Assembly: GCA_012184525.1 (NCBI GenBank)
Contig: WOFQ01000008.1
Location: 899,707-963,706, forward strand
From: Xenoacremonium recifei
Taxonomy: Eukaryota > Ascomycota > Sordariomycetes > Hypocreales > Nectriaceae
Direction of reading: 5' to 3'
DNA: 64,000 nucleotides
Below the pieces are notes generated by a model. It saw nothing but the letters and a program-made list of their open reading frames with translations. It did not search any database and was not told where the DNA came from. Positions 12,159 through 22,781 of this stretch are shown here, in pieces. The translations under genes and the position numbers were made by a program. Each line of letters starts with the position of its first letter. Within the stretch, counting starts at the first letter, position 1.

Positions 12159-13701
12159 ATGGCCATCACCAAGGTCAAGGCGCGCTCCGTGTACGACTCC
12201 CGCGGTAACCCCACCGTCGAGGTTGATGTCACCACCGAGACCGGTCTGCACCGAGCCATTGTTCCGTCCGGAGCCTCTACCGGTTCGTCCCGACCCCTCC
12301 GGGTGCTCATGCCGGCGCAGCGTAATAACCGATCTTCCAGGTCAGCACGAGGCTTGCGAGCTCCGAGATGGCGACAAGTCCAAGTGGGGTGGCAAGGGTG
12401 TCACCAAGGCTGTTGAGAACGTCAACAGCGTCATTGGCCCTGCTCTGATCGAGAAGGCTCTCGATGTCAAGGACCAGTCCGCCGTCGATGCCTTCCTCAA
12501 CGAGCTCGATGGCACTCCCAACAAGACCAAGCTCGGTGCCAACGCCATCCTCGGTGTCTCCCTGGCCGTTGCCAAGGCTGGTGCTGCTGAGAAGGTGAAT
12601 ACTCGGACCAAGAAGCTCGTTATTGTGTGAGATTTGCTAACACATACGATAGGGCGTTCCTCTGTACGCTCACATTTCTGACCTTGCCGGCACCAAGAAG
12701 CCTTACGTCCTTCCCGTTCCCTTCATGAACGTCCTCAACGGCGGGTAAGCTCCTCGAGCCTCTTCCGTTTTCCCGAGGCAAACCCAACTAACCTTGGCAG
12801 TTCCCACGCCGGTGGCCGTCTCGCCTTCCAGGAGTTCATGATCGTCCCCACGTAAGTCAAATGCCGGCCAAACCCGGGCTGCAGCAAGTCACTAACTCGA
12901 CACAGTGATGCTCCTACCTTCTCCGAGGCTCTCCGCCAGGGTGCTGAGGTCTACCAGGCCCTTAAGGGTCTCGCCAAGAAGCGATACGGCCAGTCCGCTG
13001 GCAACGTCGGTGACGAGGGTGGTGTTGCTCCCGATATCCAGACCGCCGTCGAGGCTCTGGACCTCATCACCGATGCCATCGAGCAGGTCGGCTACACTGG
13101 CAAGATCAAGATTGCCATGGACGTCGCCTCCAGCGAGTTCTACAAGGAGGATGCCAAGAAGTACGATCTTGACTTCAAGAACCCCGACAGCGACCCTACC
13201 AAGTGGATCACCTACGAGGAGCTTGCTGCCATGTACTCTGACCTCTGCAAGAAGTATCCCATTGTCTCCATCGAGGACCCCTTCGCCGAGGACGACTGGG
13301 AGGCTTGGAGCTACTTCTACAAGACCCAGGACATCCAGATTGTCGGTGATGACCTGACTGTCACCAACCCTCTCCGAATCAAGAAGGCCATTGAGCTCAA
13401 GGCTTGCAACGCCCTTCTCCTCAAGGTCAACCAGATCGGTACCCTTACCGAGTCCATCCAGGCTGCCAAGGACTCCTACGCCGACGGCTGGGGTCTCATG
13501 GTCTCTCACCGATCCGGTGAGACTGAGGATGTCACCATTGCTGACATTGCTGTCGGTCTCCGAGCTGGTGAGATCAAGACTGGTGCTCCCGCCCGATCTG
13601 AGCGTCTGGCCAAGCTTAACCAGATCCTCCGAATTGAGGAGGAGCTCGGCGAGCTCGCCATCTACCCCGGTGCCAACTTCCGCACCTCTGTCAACCTGTA
13701 A
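12159..13701 (+). CDS. ENO1: Enolase (phosphopyruvate hydratase)
   Basis: Glycolytic enzyme converting 2-phosphoglycerate to phosphoenolpyruvate in the cytosol. Five exons (12159-12282, 12341-12594, 12653-12744, 12801-12851, 12906-13701) give 438 residues, matching yeast enolase. Catalytic and metal-binding positions are intact: the SGASTG loop, the SHAGG and LAFQEFM stretches (general acid/base side), the GDEGG motif, the magnesium ligands in AMDVASSEF, SIEDPF and VGDDL, and the catalytic lysine in the signature LLLKVNQIGT. Codon use is very biased to C-ending codons, which suggests strong expression. Four introns crowd the first third of the gene. The strong pyrimidine-rich leader fits high expression too. 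Confidence 0.99.
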
Positions 13702-14177
13702 AAAGGGCCTTGATTCTTCATGAGGATAGCATGAGGGTATGAGTGATGATGCCTCTATCTGTGATTTATATGCGATGGATCACGGTGAACGGATGGTATG
13801 CCAGGAGGCAAAAAAATGAAAAATAATAAGACGTAAAAAAAAAGTTCGAAATAGGTTCTCATCAATGGAAAGAAGTTGACTGAGTTTACTGGCAAAAGCA
13901 AGAAAATCCCCGGTGAAGTCAAAATCCCTGTTCTCGGGCGGTCCTCTCCAGGTCGTAAGCCACATTCTAAGCTCAATGGTGGAGCTTCAGCCACCATATG
14001 TGGCGGTTTCCACAGCAACGCTCCGAATTTAATTGAATGACAACATCAACACGTCCCAAGGGTTCACGTCTTCACGTCTGCTAACCCACCCTGAAAACAA
14101 CACATCAGATATCGACGTCTCTCGACAACTACCACCTAAAGTCGAGGCGTCTCGGCCGACGAGAATACTAACCAACC
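13702..14177. other. Intergenic, enolase 3' end / BUB1 promoter
   Basis: Tandem genes on the + strand. The left part is A-rich (A-runs near 13,810-13,850) and is presumably the 3' region of enolase; the right part should carry the BUB1 promoter. No other feature was seen. Confidence 0.6.
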
Positions 14178-17100
14178 ATGGCAGCCTCAGAGGACCTGAT
14201 CAACTTCGACCTCATTGAGGGGCAAAAGGAGAACATTCAGTCGCTTCCCGGAGGCCGTTCAGCGAAGAAGCTTGCACAGCTCTACTCTCCCACTCCCTTG
14301 CACAAGCTGGCGACGCCCACGCCTTCCGACACCAGAAACGTCAATGATTGCATCCGCGCAGAGTACGAGGCCGAGGTCGAGAACATCGCCGAGTCGGACG
14401 ACCCTCTCGATGTCTTCGACCGATACGTGCGATGGACGCTCGACGCATACCCATCTGCCCAAGCAACACCCCAGTCACAACTTCACACACTGCTGGAGCG
14501 CGCAACAAAGGCCTTCATTGGCTCAGCACAATATAAAAACGACCCCAGATACCTGAAGCTCTGGGTTCATTATATCCATTTCTTCTCAGACACGCCGCGG
14601 GAGACGTACATGTTCCTGTCCCGCCATGGCATTGGTGAAGGACTCGCCCTCTTCTACGAAGAGTATGCTGCTTGGCTGGAGGGCGCTGGGCGATGGGCAC
14701 AAGCTGAAGAGGTCTACAAGCTGGGCATTGAACGTGAGGCTCGGCCTGTGCCACGGCTGATGCGCAAGTTCAAGGAGTTTGAGGAGCGCGTCGCCCAACA
14801 GCCCGAAGCCTTGGATGCGCCATCATCGCCGGCTCTGCCGACTGTCCGACCTGCTCTTGCAGCCAAGGTTGATCCTTTCGGTGCTGCATCCCGGCCTGCT
14901 GACCCCCAGGCGCCACGACCTACTTCTGGCGGCTCTTCCCGTCCAAACAAATCGAAGCTTGCCATTTTCTCCGATACAGATTCGCAGCCGTCGGCGATGG
15001 CGTCTCGGGGGGCAGGGTCCAAGGGATGGGACACTATCGGCTCGCTCGCAGACCGGAAGAAGGAAAACACCATGGAGGCGAAGCCCTGGGCGGGGGAGAC
15101 GCTCAAGGCTGGGGGAAAGAAGCCGGGTGCGGCTGCGGCCAAGATGACGGTGTTTCGAGATCCGGTAAGTTGATCTTTGCTTCCCCTGATAACCCAGTTG
15201 TTGATGTGCCTAGGACTAATGTGTGGTTATCTGGTATTATGTATTCTAGTCGCTTTCAAAAATACAGAACATCGTTGTTGTTCCGTCCAAACATCAAGTC
15301 TCCGTGCATCCCCATACGGGCAAGAAGGAGCGTGTCTTTGTTGACCTAGCAGCCATCTACTTGACCCCTGAGGAGCAGGGCACCGAGCTCAGCTTTGAAG
15401 AAATCATGGCCGCGAATCGAGGGTGGCTTGACTGCAGCTGGGAGGATGAGACCATCGAGGAGAGCCACGTGGATGGTCCTTTGATCGATGTTGATGATTT
15501 CAGCAAGGGCTTCGGCGAGAAACTGATGATCCATCAGGATCCCGCTCCCTCTAAGCTGGCCATCCACAAGGATCCTGTTGGCGAAAAGCTAGCTATCCAT
15601 CGGGATGCCGTTGGGGAGAAACTCGTCATTCACCAAGACGCCGTGATGTACGATGAAAACGGTGCTGTCGTTGAGCAGCCCCGTGTGCCTCGAGGCAAGA
15701 AGAAGAAAGTGATAGAGGTCAACGAGACCCAAATCAGTAAGTCCAAACCCCAGTACCTATGGTGCTCGGTCAATATGTCTGACACCTCTACAGTCAAGGC
15801 AAAGCTGGATTCCCCCTCCAGGCCAAAGCTCCGCAAGAAGAACACATCGGAACCAACCATGACCATCCACACCAAGGCCGCCACAGATGACATTTACGAA
15901 ATCTTCAACGCTCCGCTCAAGCCTGCTCAGGAGGAGGACGAGAGTGCCGACGAAGGTGATTACACTACGGATGACAACTACACCACGGACGCCGAGAGCA
16001 CTGGAACAACTCGGCAGGTGGATGGTAGTGAGGTTGGTGATGACGAGGACGAGGACGAGGACGATGAGGAAGAGGACGTTGATGATGCTGATGAGACCTC
16101 GGATGTGAAGAGTGTCAGCGAATGGTCCGAGTTCTCAACCCGAAGGCACATTCCCAACGTCAACGGGGATGAGGAGGAAGACCATGATGAGCCCAACGAT
16201 ACCCAAGTCTCTGACTTGATCGATACTTCTGCGCCCGAACACGAGTCGACAGGATCATATGAGGATCAGCATCCAGAGGAAGATGAAGAAGAAGATCAAG
16301 AGGAAGAACAGGTCGAAACCCCTGTCACAGAGAACTTCCCTCCAAGGACTCGCACTTCTTTCATTCCCATCCCTCCAGAGGACTACGAGCCACCAACAAG
16401 GCCGTATAGGGATCCGGCCGAAGTGGCCAACAATCGTCTTCCTTTCATGACACCCATCACAGAGAGGACCGAGGTGTCTCTGGATGTCGACCCGGAAGAC
16501 CACTACAAGACGCCCTCCAAGCGAGACGACGCTTCGACGCCCGTTGTCGAAAGCTCCGACCTGGAGCCCCTGAGCAGCCCCCTTTGTGAGATCGTCAATG
16601 AGTCCAGACCTGCGACAAAGATAACTGCTCCTCTGGCTCCCAAGTCGACAGGTCCCCTGGGCAAAGCGATCCCCTCAAAGTCACTGCCTCCTAAGGGCCC
16701 AATCATCAAGGATTTGCAGTGCAATCCTGTAGACGAGGCGGTGCGGGCAGAGATCCTTTCGAAGATGCAGCCGCCGCTCACCGCATACGCTGGCTTTCAT
16801 GATCACCGCCACGAGAAGTACGGCGGCGGCGGCGAGATTCGCAAATTCGCCAAGTCCCTGGCCAAGTTGAACAAGCCCGGTGCCGACAAGACTGGACCTG
16901 TGCTGACGCCTGTGATGATTGAATTCCCAGACAGCCGGGCATCATACACTGTGAAAAAGGAGCTCGGTGCAGGTGCCTTTGCTCCGGTCTATCTCGTGGA
17001 GAACTCGTGCTCTGGGGCTGAGGAGACAGACGAGAACGCGGTGCCAGCCATGGGCAAGGGCGCTTTTGCCGTCAACCACCGCAGCGAGTTGGAGGCGCTC

Positions 17101-17982
17101 AAGATGGAGAACCCTCCCAGTCCGTGGGAGTTCCATATGATGCGCGTAGCTCATACGCGACTTGGACCGCAGCATCGCGTTTCTTCCTCCATCTCATACG
17201 CTCATGAGATGCACCTGTATCAAGATGAAGCGTTCCTCTTCCTGCCGTATCACCCGCACGGCACTCTTCTCGATGTAGTCAACTTCTTCCGCGCCGAGCC
17301 ATCTGCCGTTATGGACGAGCAACTCGCCATGTTCTTCACCATCGAGCTTCTGCGCACCGTCGAGGCGCTGCACTCCAAGAATGTCCTCCACGGCGACCTC
17401 AAGGCCGACAACTGCCTGCTCCGACTTGACGCCACGGTCGCCGACGAGCCACTTGCCAGCCAGTGGCGCGCAGATGGCAGCGGCGGCTGGGCCTCGCGCG
17501 GCATCGTGCTGATCGACTTCGGACGCGGCATCGACATGCGCGCCTTCGCCCCCGACGTCGAGTTCATCGCCGACTGGAAGACCAGCGCGCAGGACTGCGC
17601 CGAGATGCGCGAGGGCCGGCCATGGACCTGGCAAATCGACTACCACGGGCTGGCCGGCATCGTGCACTGCCTGCTCTTCGGGCGCTACCTCGAGACGGTG
17701 CGCTGCGACCAGGGCGGGCTGGGCCGCGCGGGCCGGCGGTACCGCATCCGCGAGAGCCTCAAGCGCTACTGGCAGACAGACCTCTGGGGCGACTGCTTCG
17801 AGACGCTGCTGAACCCCGGGTCGTGCGTGGCCGTCGAGGAGGGCGGCAGGATGCCGGTGCTGAAGTCGATGCACAGCGTGCGGACGCGCATGGAGGCGTG
17901 GTTGGAGGCCAATTGCGAGAGGGGCGTTGGGCTGAAGTCGTTGATGGGCAAGTTGGAGGCGTATGCGAAGAGTCGACGGTGA
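14178..17982 (+). CDS. BUB1: Spindle assembly checkpoint kinase Bub1
   Basis: Bub1 is a kinetochore kinase that delays anaphase until chromosomes are attached. Exons 14178-15164, 15250-15736 and 15794-17982 give 1,220 residues. A KEN box (QKENI) lies near residue 17. The Mad3/BUB1 homology domain covers roughly residues 45-200 (DPLDVFDRYVRWTLDAYP, DPRYLKLWVHYI). After the first intron an ELSFEEIMAANRGW stretch resembles the Bub3-binding GLEBS motif. Four 11-residue tandem repeats follow, then acidic low-complexity stretches. The C-terminal kinase domain has a Gly-rich loop (LGAGAFAPVYLV), the catalytic HGDLKADN and the metal-binding DFGRG, so it looks active. The second intron (57 nt, in phase, without a stop) is inferred from a GTAAGT donor, a CTGAC branch site and a CAG acceptor; if retained it would add 19 residues. 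Confidence 0.95.
15517..15648 (+). repeat. 33-nt tandem repeat, 4 copies, inside BUB1
   Basis: Four adjacent 33-nt units encode 11-residue repeats with consensus EKL-x-IH-x-D-(A/P)-(V/A)-x. Copies differ at several codons, including silent changes, so the array is not brand new. It lies between the GLEBS-like motif and the acidic linker. Confidence 0.9.
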
Positions 17983-18240
17983 GGCAACGCGTTTTGAAAA
18001 TTTGTGTGGATTGGCGTTGAGGTTGCAGACTTCTTGGTCACGGGTGGTGGGAGGAGAAGAAGGCGTTGTTGGAGATGGTTGAGTTTGGAAAGCGCTATGG
18101 GTTTCTTTCTTTGTTGTTACACAGCTGCTCGATACCATCCACTCTTATCCTCGCTACAGGATATACAGCGTACATTGTCATTTATAAGTAATTATCCATC
18201 TTTAAACTTGTGTACAATTCCTCGTCGTGCCAGTCAATCA

Positions 18241-19710
18241 TCAGTCGCTCTCATCATCAGACTCTACCTTCTTCCCCTTCCTCTTCCCCTTCGCGCCCTT
18301 CTTCGCATCCTTCACAGCCTTGCGATCGACCTGGTCCTGGATCTTCTTCCGCTCCTCCCCGCCCTTCGCCCGCAGCTCAGCTTCCAACTTCTGGAACTCT
18401 TCTCCTTCGGCATCCATGCCAATCAGACTCTCCAGGAGCTTGATCTCGTCGGCCCACACCTGCTTATCCTCGACCGTCTTGCCGTCGGCGCCCTTGCGGT
18501 CGATGGGCGTCTCGAGGACCATGGGTAGGCCTTGGAAGGCGGTGTGGTTCATGATGCTGTGGAAGGCGCGCAGGCCGAGGAAGCCGGTGCCGATGTTGGC
18601 GTGGAGGTCGCGGTTGGAGGAGAAGGGGGCTTTGCTGTCGTTGACTGGGTGCTAGTTAGTCGTGTTTCTGTGAAGAATGATATTGGATCTCGCTGGAAAC
18701 TCACGATGGAAAGCCTTCAGGTACTTCTCGCCAACGATGTCGTTGAACTCTTCGACCGTCTTCTTGAAGGCTTCCGGTGTCCGCAGATCGTATCCAGCCG
18801 CAAAGGCGTGGCATGTATCGATACAGACGCCCACCCGAGACTTGTCCTCGACCAAGGCAATGATGTCTCTCAAATCTTCCCATGTTGACCCAACCACGTT
18901 CCCGCTACCCGCCATGTTCTCGAGGACCGTGATAACCGTCTTGGTAGCCTTGTGCGACTTATTCAACTGCGCTGCGATACGCCCAATCGCCGCGGCCTTG
19001 GTATCGCCGCCCGTCGACCCAGGGTGGAAGTTGTAAAGCTTGATTCCAAGCTGCTCGCATCGCGTGAGGTCATCGAGGAAGCTGGTGTACGCTTGCGTCG
19101 CCTTCTCGGCGTCCGCCTGCGCCAGGTTGACGAGATATGAGCCATGCGGGAGGGCGTGCTCGCCAGCGCTGTAGCTGTGATCCTTGCAGAGGCTGATGAA
19201 TTGCGTCTTGGCCGTGGGGTCGAGCGGCGGGTTGGTCCATTTGCGCTGGGACTTGAGGAACAGGGCGAAGGAGTTGGCGCCGATTTGTACGGCGTTGGTG
19301 ACGCTGTTCTGTACGCCTGAGATCAAAGCGTTAGTTCCTTGGAGTTCTCTCTCGATCCAAAACAATTTCTACGTACCTCCAGCGGCGCTGACATGAGCGC
19401 CAATGTACATGGCCTTCTTCAACGAAGCCACGGCCGTTCGCTCAGCGAGCGGCATGCTGTCCTCCTCCTTGCTCTTTGTCTTGCGCTTCTTGGCAGGCTT
19501 TGCCGCTGGAGCAGCTGGAGCTGGAACCTTCTCTTCTGGCTCAGGCTCAGTTTCCGCCTTGCGCTTCTTCGGCAGCTTTGCGGCGACCTCTCTAGCCTTT
19601 GCGAGAGCCTTGCCGATGGCACCGTGCTTGGCGGGCTTCTTGTCCGAGTCGTCGTGTTGGTCCTCGTTGTAGTTGACGGCTTGCCTCTTGCGTGGGGATG
19701 AACGAGTCAT
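18241..19710 (-). CDS. APN1: AP endonuclease, endonuclease IV family
   Basis: Apn1 cuts DNA 5' of abasic sites and removes blocked 3' ends in base excision repair, in nucleus and mitochondria. Three exons (19710-19377, 19316-18705, 18644-18241) give 449 residues. The first ~100 residues are Lys/Pro/Ala-rich with basic clusters (PKKRK, AKKRK) that could act as nuclear signals. The TIM-barrel domain follows with the metal-site motifs of the family: GAHVSAAGG, EHALPHGSY, YNFHPGS, TVLENMAG, GVCIDTCHAFAAGYD, HLNDSK and HANIG. The basic tail (KGKRKGKK) ends in acidic residues. Both introns are 60 nt with clear CTAAC branch sites. All catalytic motifs are intact. Confidence 0.97.
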
Positions 19711-20119
19711 CTTCGCCGTATTATTGTGCGAATTGGCGGGAATAGAATTCTGGGCGACGTTGTTGGTGAGAGATTGTGGTATCTTCGAAAATTCAACTCC
19801 AATTTGAGAGCAATGAGGTCAGTAACGCGATGACGCGAATGCGCCCTTGCGCTGTAGGCGCGAAGTCATGTGATTGCATTACCACCCCCGAGTCTTATGA
19901 GTTCAAATCAACCCTCAAATTTAATTCAATTGAAATAAAGTAAAGTTCAAATGTCGGGTTTTCCATAATTACACCTTCGCAATATTTATACAATCATGAG
20001 GCGTCGTTTCCACGTCGCGATTCCAGCTCATGCTCGATCTTGATTTTAACCTCGTAGGGACCATGTACCATGCAATATATATCCTCCCGAACCAGTTCCC
20101 GATGCAGCTTGGGTATTTC
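19711..20119. other. Intergenic, APN1 promoter / DGAT2 3' end
   Basis: The left part contains the APN1 promoter. The right part (from about 19,910) is AT-rich and probably holds the 3' untranslated region of the acyltransferase gene. No further feature was found. Confidence 0.6.
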
Positions 20120-21852
20120 CTAAGCAATAATTTGCATTTCGGACTTGCGTCCAACAGCGAAATGATCTTTGTATGTGTTCCAGAGCCGTTCTACCTCCTC
20201 CACGTATAGTTCATGAAGTCGGTCGATGTCTTCTTGTGCAGGCTGTGCGCCATGTGCCATATTAACTTCAATTGGCTTCCCGACCACGATATTAACGGGC
20301 CGTCGATAGGGCATCAGTCCGACGTCGTAGTTGAGCACTCCTCGTCCATGAAGCGCGGGTAGCGTGAACTTGAACACCTTGAGGAGGAACATCTGTATCT
20401 TGTGGACCATGGGATGCGTCTTCGGGCTCAGCTGGTCGTATAAGTCGTTTTCGCCGAATCCAATGACCGGTACGAGATCAGCTCCTGTTCGGAGCGCCAT
20501 CTTGACGAAGCCCTTGCGGCCCTTGAGGATCAGCCGAAGGGTGCCTGGTTGAGCTTCGAGAGACTCGCGGGCTCCTCCGACAACAATGGTCACGGCACGG
20601 CCTTGGCCTTCGCCATTGGGACCTCCCTTGGTCAGGATATTCCAAATAGACTCTTTTGAGACGGATTGGAGGCCCATGGCCAAGATCCAGTCGCGATAGA
20701 ACGGCAGTCGGAAGTTAGAGTCCAAGGTCAACAATGCATTCGTGATACCCGGGAACATTTCCTTGAAACCCAGGGCATTCGTCGCAAAGGCCACCCAAGC
20801 GCCATGAGAGATGATTCCATGGGGATGGTAGCCCAAGATGTACTTTCTCTTGGGATCCAGATCATGGGTCTTGTGAAGCTTAGCAGGGAAATATCCGGCA
20901 AAGAGTTTCCACAAACGCAGACTGCGCATGCGCTCGGAACGGTAGGAGAACGTCCCATTAGTCGCAGCCGAGGACATGAGCAGATGAATGAGATATGGAA
21001 CAAGAATCGGCCATGTCAATGGATTGGCGCAGATGAGCCAGAAAATAGAAAACGACAGTCCGATGGACATGCAGTGGAACAGAACCGCAGCTGTCTGCAG
21101 GCGCCGGGTCATTGGCACTCGGAGAGGTGCGAACCGGATGCCTCCAGCGGTATAGGCCTGTTGTTCGGTATTCCGAATCTCGTCCATAGTAGGAAGCGGC
21201 GGATATGACAGCTTCTCAATCGAGTCCACGCCGTCGACCTTGGGCCTGCTCGTTCCATTCTGTTCGTTGTCGTGGTTCTCGGCAACCACAGCAGCGTATG
21301 ACTTCGGGGCGCCATTGGATGGTTTTGGTGTCGTCGAATCGGTCGACTCGTCGTTGGCTGCGGGTGGCTGTTGCTCTTGCGACCGGCTTTCTGTGAACTC
21401 CTGTATCTTGGCGGTTATTCAACCATTCTTCCGCGGTTCTCAGCAAGCTTCCAAAACGTACGAGATTCGAGTCTACATCTTCGCTCATCGTGTCTGACAG
21501 CTGGGGCTCCATTTGCTGCTTGTTCTCGGAACGGGGCGCAATCGTCACTTTGGCATTCGGCTCAACCGGCTGCGGTTCTGGTCTGTTGTCAACACTGCCG
21601 CTCGTCTTCCATTCCCGACTCGCGCTTCCTGCCGTTGCTCGAGATGGTGTCGTCCTCGTCGCGCGGGCTGAGCTTCGAGCAGCCGTTGCCGCATCTTGGC
21701 GAGAAAGCTCTCGATCGCAGCCCACCAGACTCGGCTCCGGGGTCCCCGCCATCTCGAGTGCCGCGACAGTTCAGGCGCGCGGCAAGCTAGGATCAAGGTT
21801 CACACTCACCGTTGGACACGGGACGGAAGGGTTCGACCTCGGCGCTGGCCAT
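20120..21852 (-). CDS. DGA1: Diacylglycerol O-acyltransferase, DGAT2 family
   Basis: DGAT2/Dga1 makes triacylglycerol from diacylglycerol and acyl-CoA at the ER and lipid droplets. The conserved body is one large exon ending at 20120. It shows two hydrophobic segments (AAVLFHCMSIGLSFSIFWL and PLTWPILVPYLIHLL), the catalytic YHPHG motif, the RLPFYRDW stretch, the VVGGARESLEA motif and a VPVIGFGEND segment. The N-terminal structure is not settled. The codon at 21289 is GTG, not ATG, so coding starts upstream. An ATG at 21852 in excellent context (CACCATGG) followed by a strong GTGAGT donor at 21809 is the best start, and a 57-nt first intron would fit. A further intron with donor GTACGT at about 21447 and acceptor at about 21403-21412 would join to the main exon. 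At least one intermediate splice is ambiguous, so the exact N-terminal ~100 residues are uncertain. Confidence 0.9.
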
Positions 21853-22781
21853 GGTGCCTTGCGAGCAAGTACCTTGAAAGGCAAGATACCTGAGACAGGC
21901 GGGGGATAGGAGGTTTACTTGGGAGCCAGCTCCTCCCGTCAAAAGCCAAAGCTTGAGCTACCGGCTAGGTGGGTTGCTGCTGCGCCGGAACCGTCAGGAT
22001 TACGTCGATGCACAGCCACGTCAGACAAAAAGTTGGGAAAACGAAGGAGAGACGCGGCTGGACCTGAGGGTCCCAGATATGGCGGGTGCAAATCAGATTG
22101 TGTTTATAACGAGCCCGGAACGAAACGCTCGATCCAGGTGCATGTGATAGGGGGTTGCATGCGCCATTCTTGGCCGGCCCTTCGAAGACCTGGCGAGTGC
22201 GATGACGTCGCGACCGGGTCTGACACGTGAAGTCACCAGAGGCTGATGATTGAGGCTTGATCCCAGCTGAGTTACCCATGCTGGGCCTCTTCAATCCGCA
22301 CCTCGGCACGTATTCGGATCGCCTTGGAATCCTCCAACTCGTTCGGCCACGGACTATCGCAAGATGTGATTGTACAATGATCCATGAAGCAAATCGGATT
22401 CACATTCCGTAAATAGTCATTCACTACAAAGCAAGTGTCTGTCGTACCCGTTCCTGTACCGCCTGTCCTGTCCCATACAGTACCTTATGTATGCCATGAG
22501 GCCACCCTCTGGATCAGAAAGACAAAGGAAACCGAGGAAGATTCGCAACGCGCAAACCGCAAGCCGCACAAAATTGTATGATACACGGGAAAATTCGAGG
22601 TTCGATCATGAGCATCCTATCGCCATCTTTTTATAGTGGAGGTCCCTACCGTCCACTGCCCAACCCTGAATCCCAGAACGCCACCTATTGAGCTCCGTAC
22701 CAGACCCATACGACTCAGGAACAAAAAAAGGACATCTCAGTGTGCGTATAATAAGGCAAAAAGTGCAGCGGGCAGAGGCCC
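21853..22781. other. Intergenic, DGAT2 promoter / C2H2 gene 3' end
   Basis: Tandem minus-strand genes. The region holds the acyltransferase promoter and the 3' region of the zinc-finger gene. Only short non-homologous frames were seen. Confidence 0.6.

Noticed and set aside
17194..18138. 314-codon antisense frame over the BUB1 kinase domain
   Set aside because: Shadow of the kinase exon with Ala/His/Val-rich low complexity and no family match.
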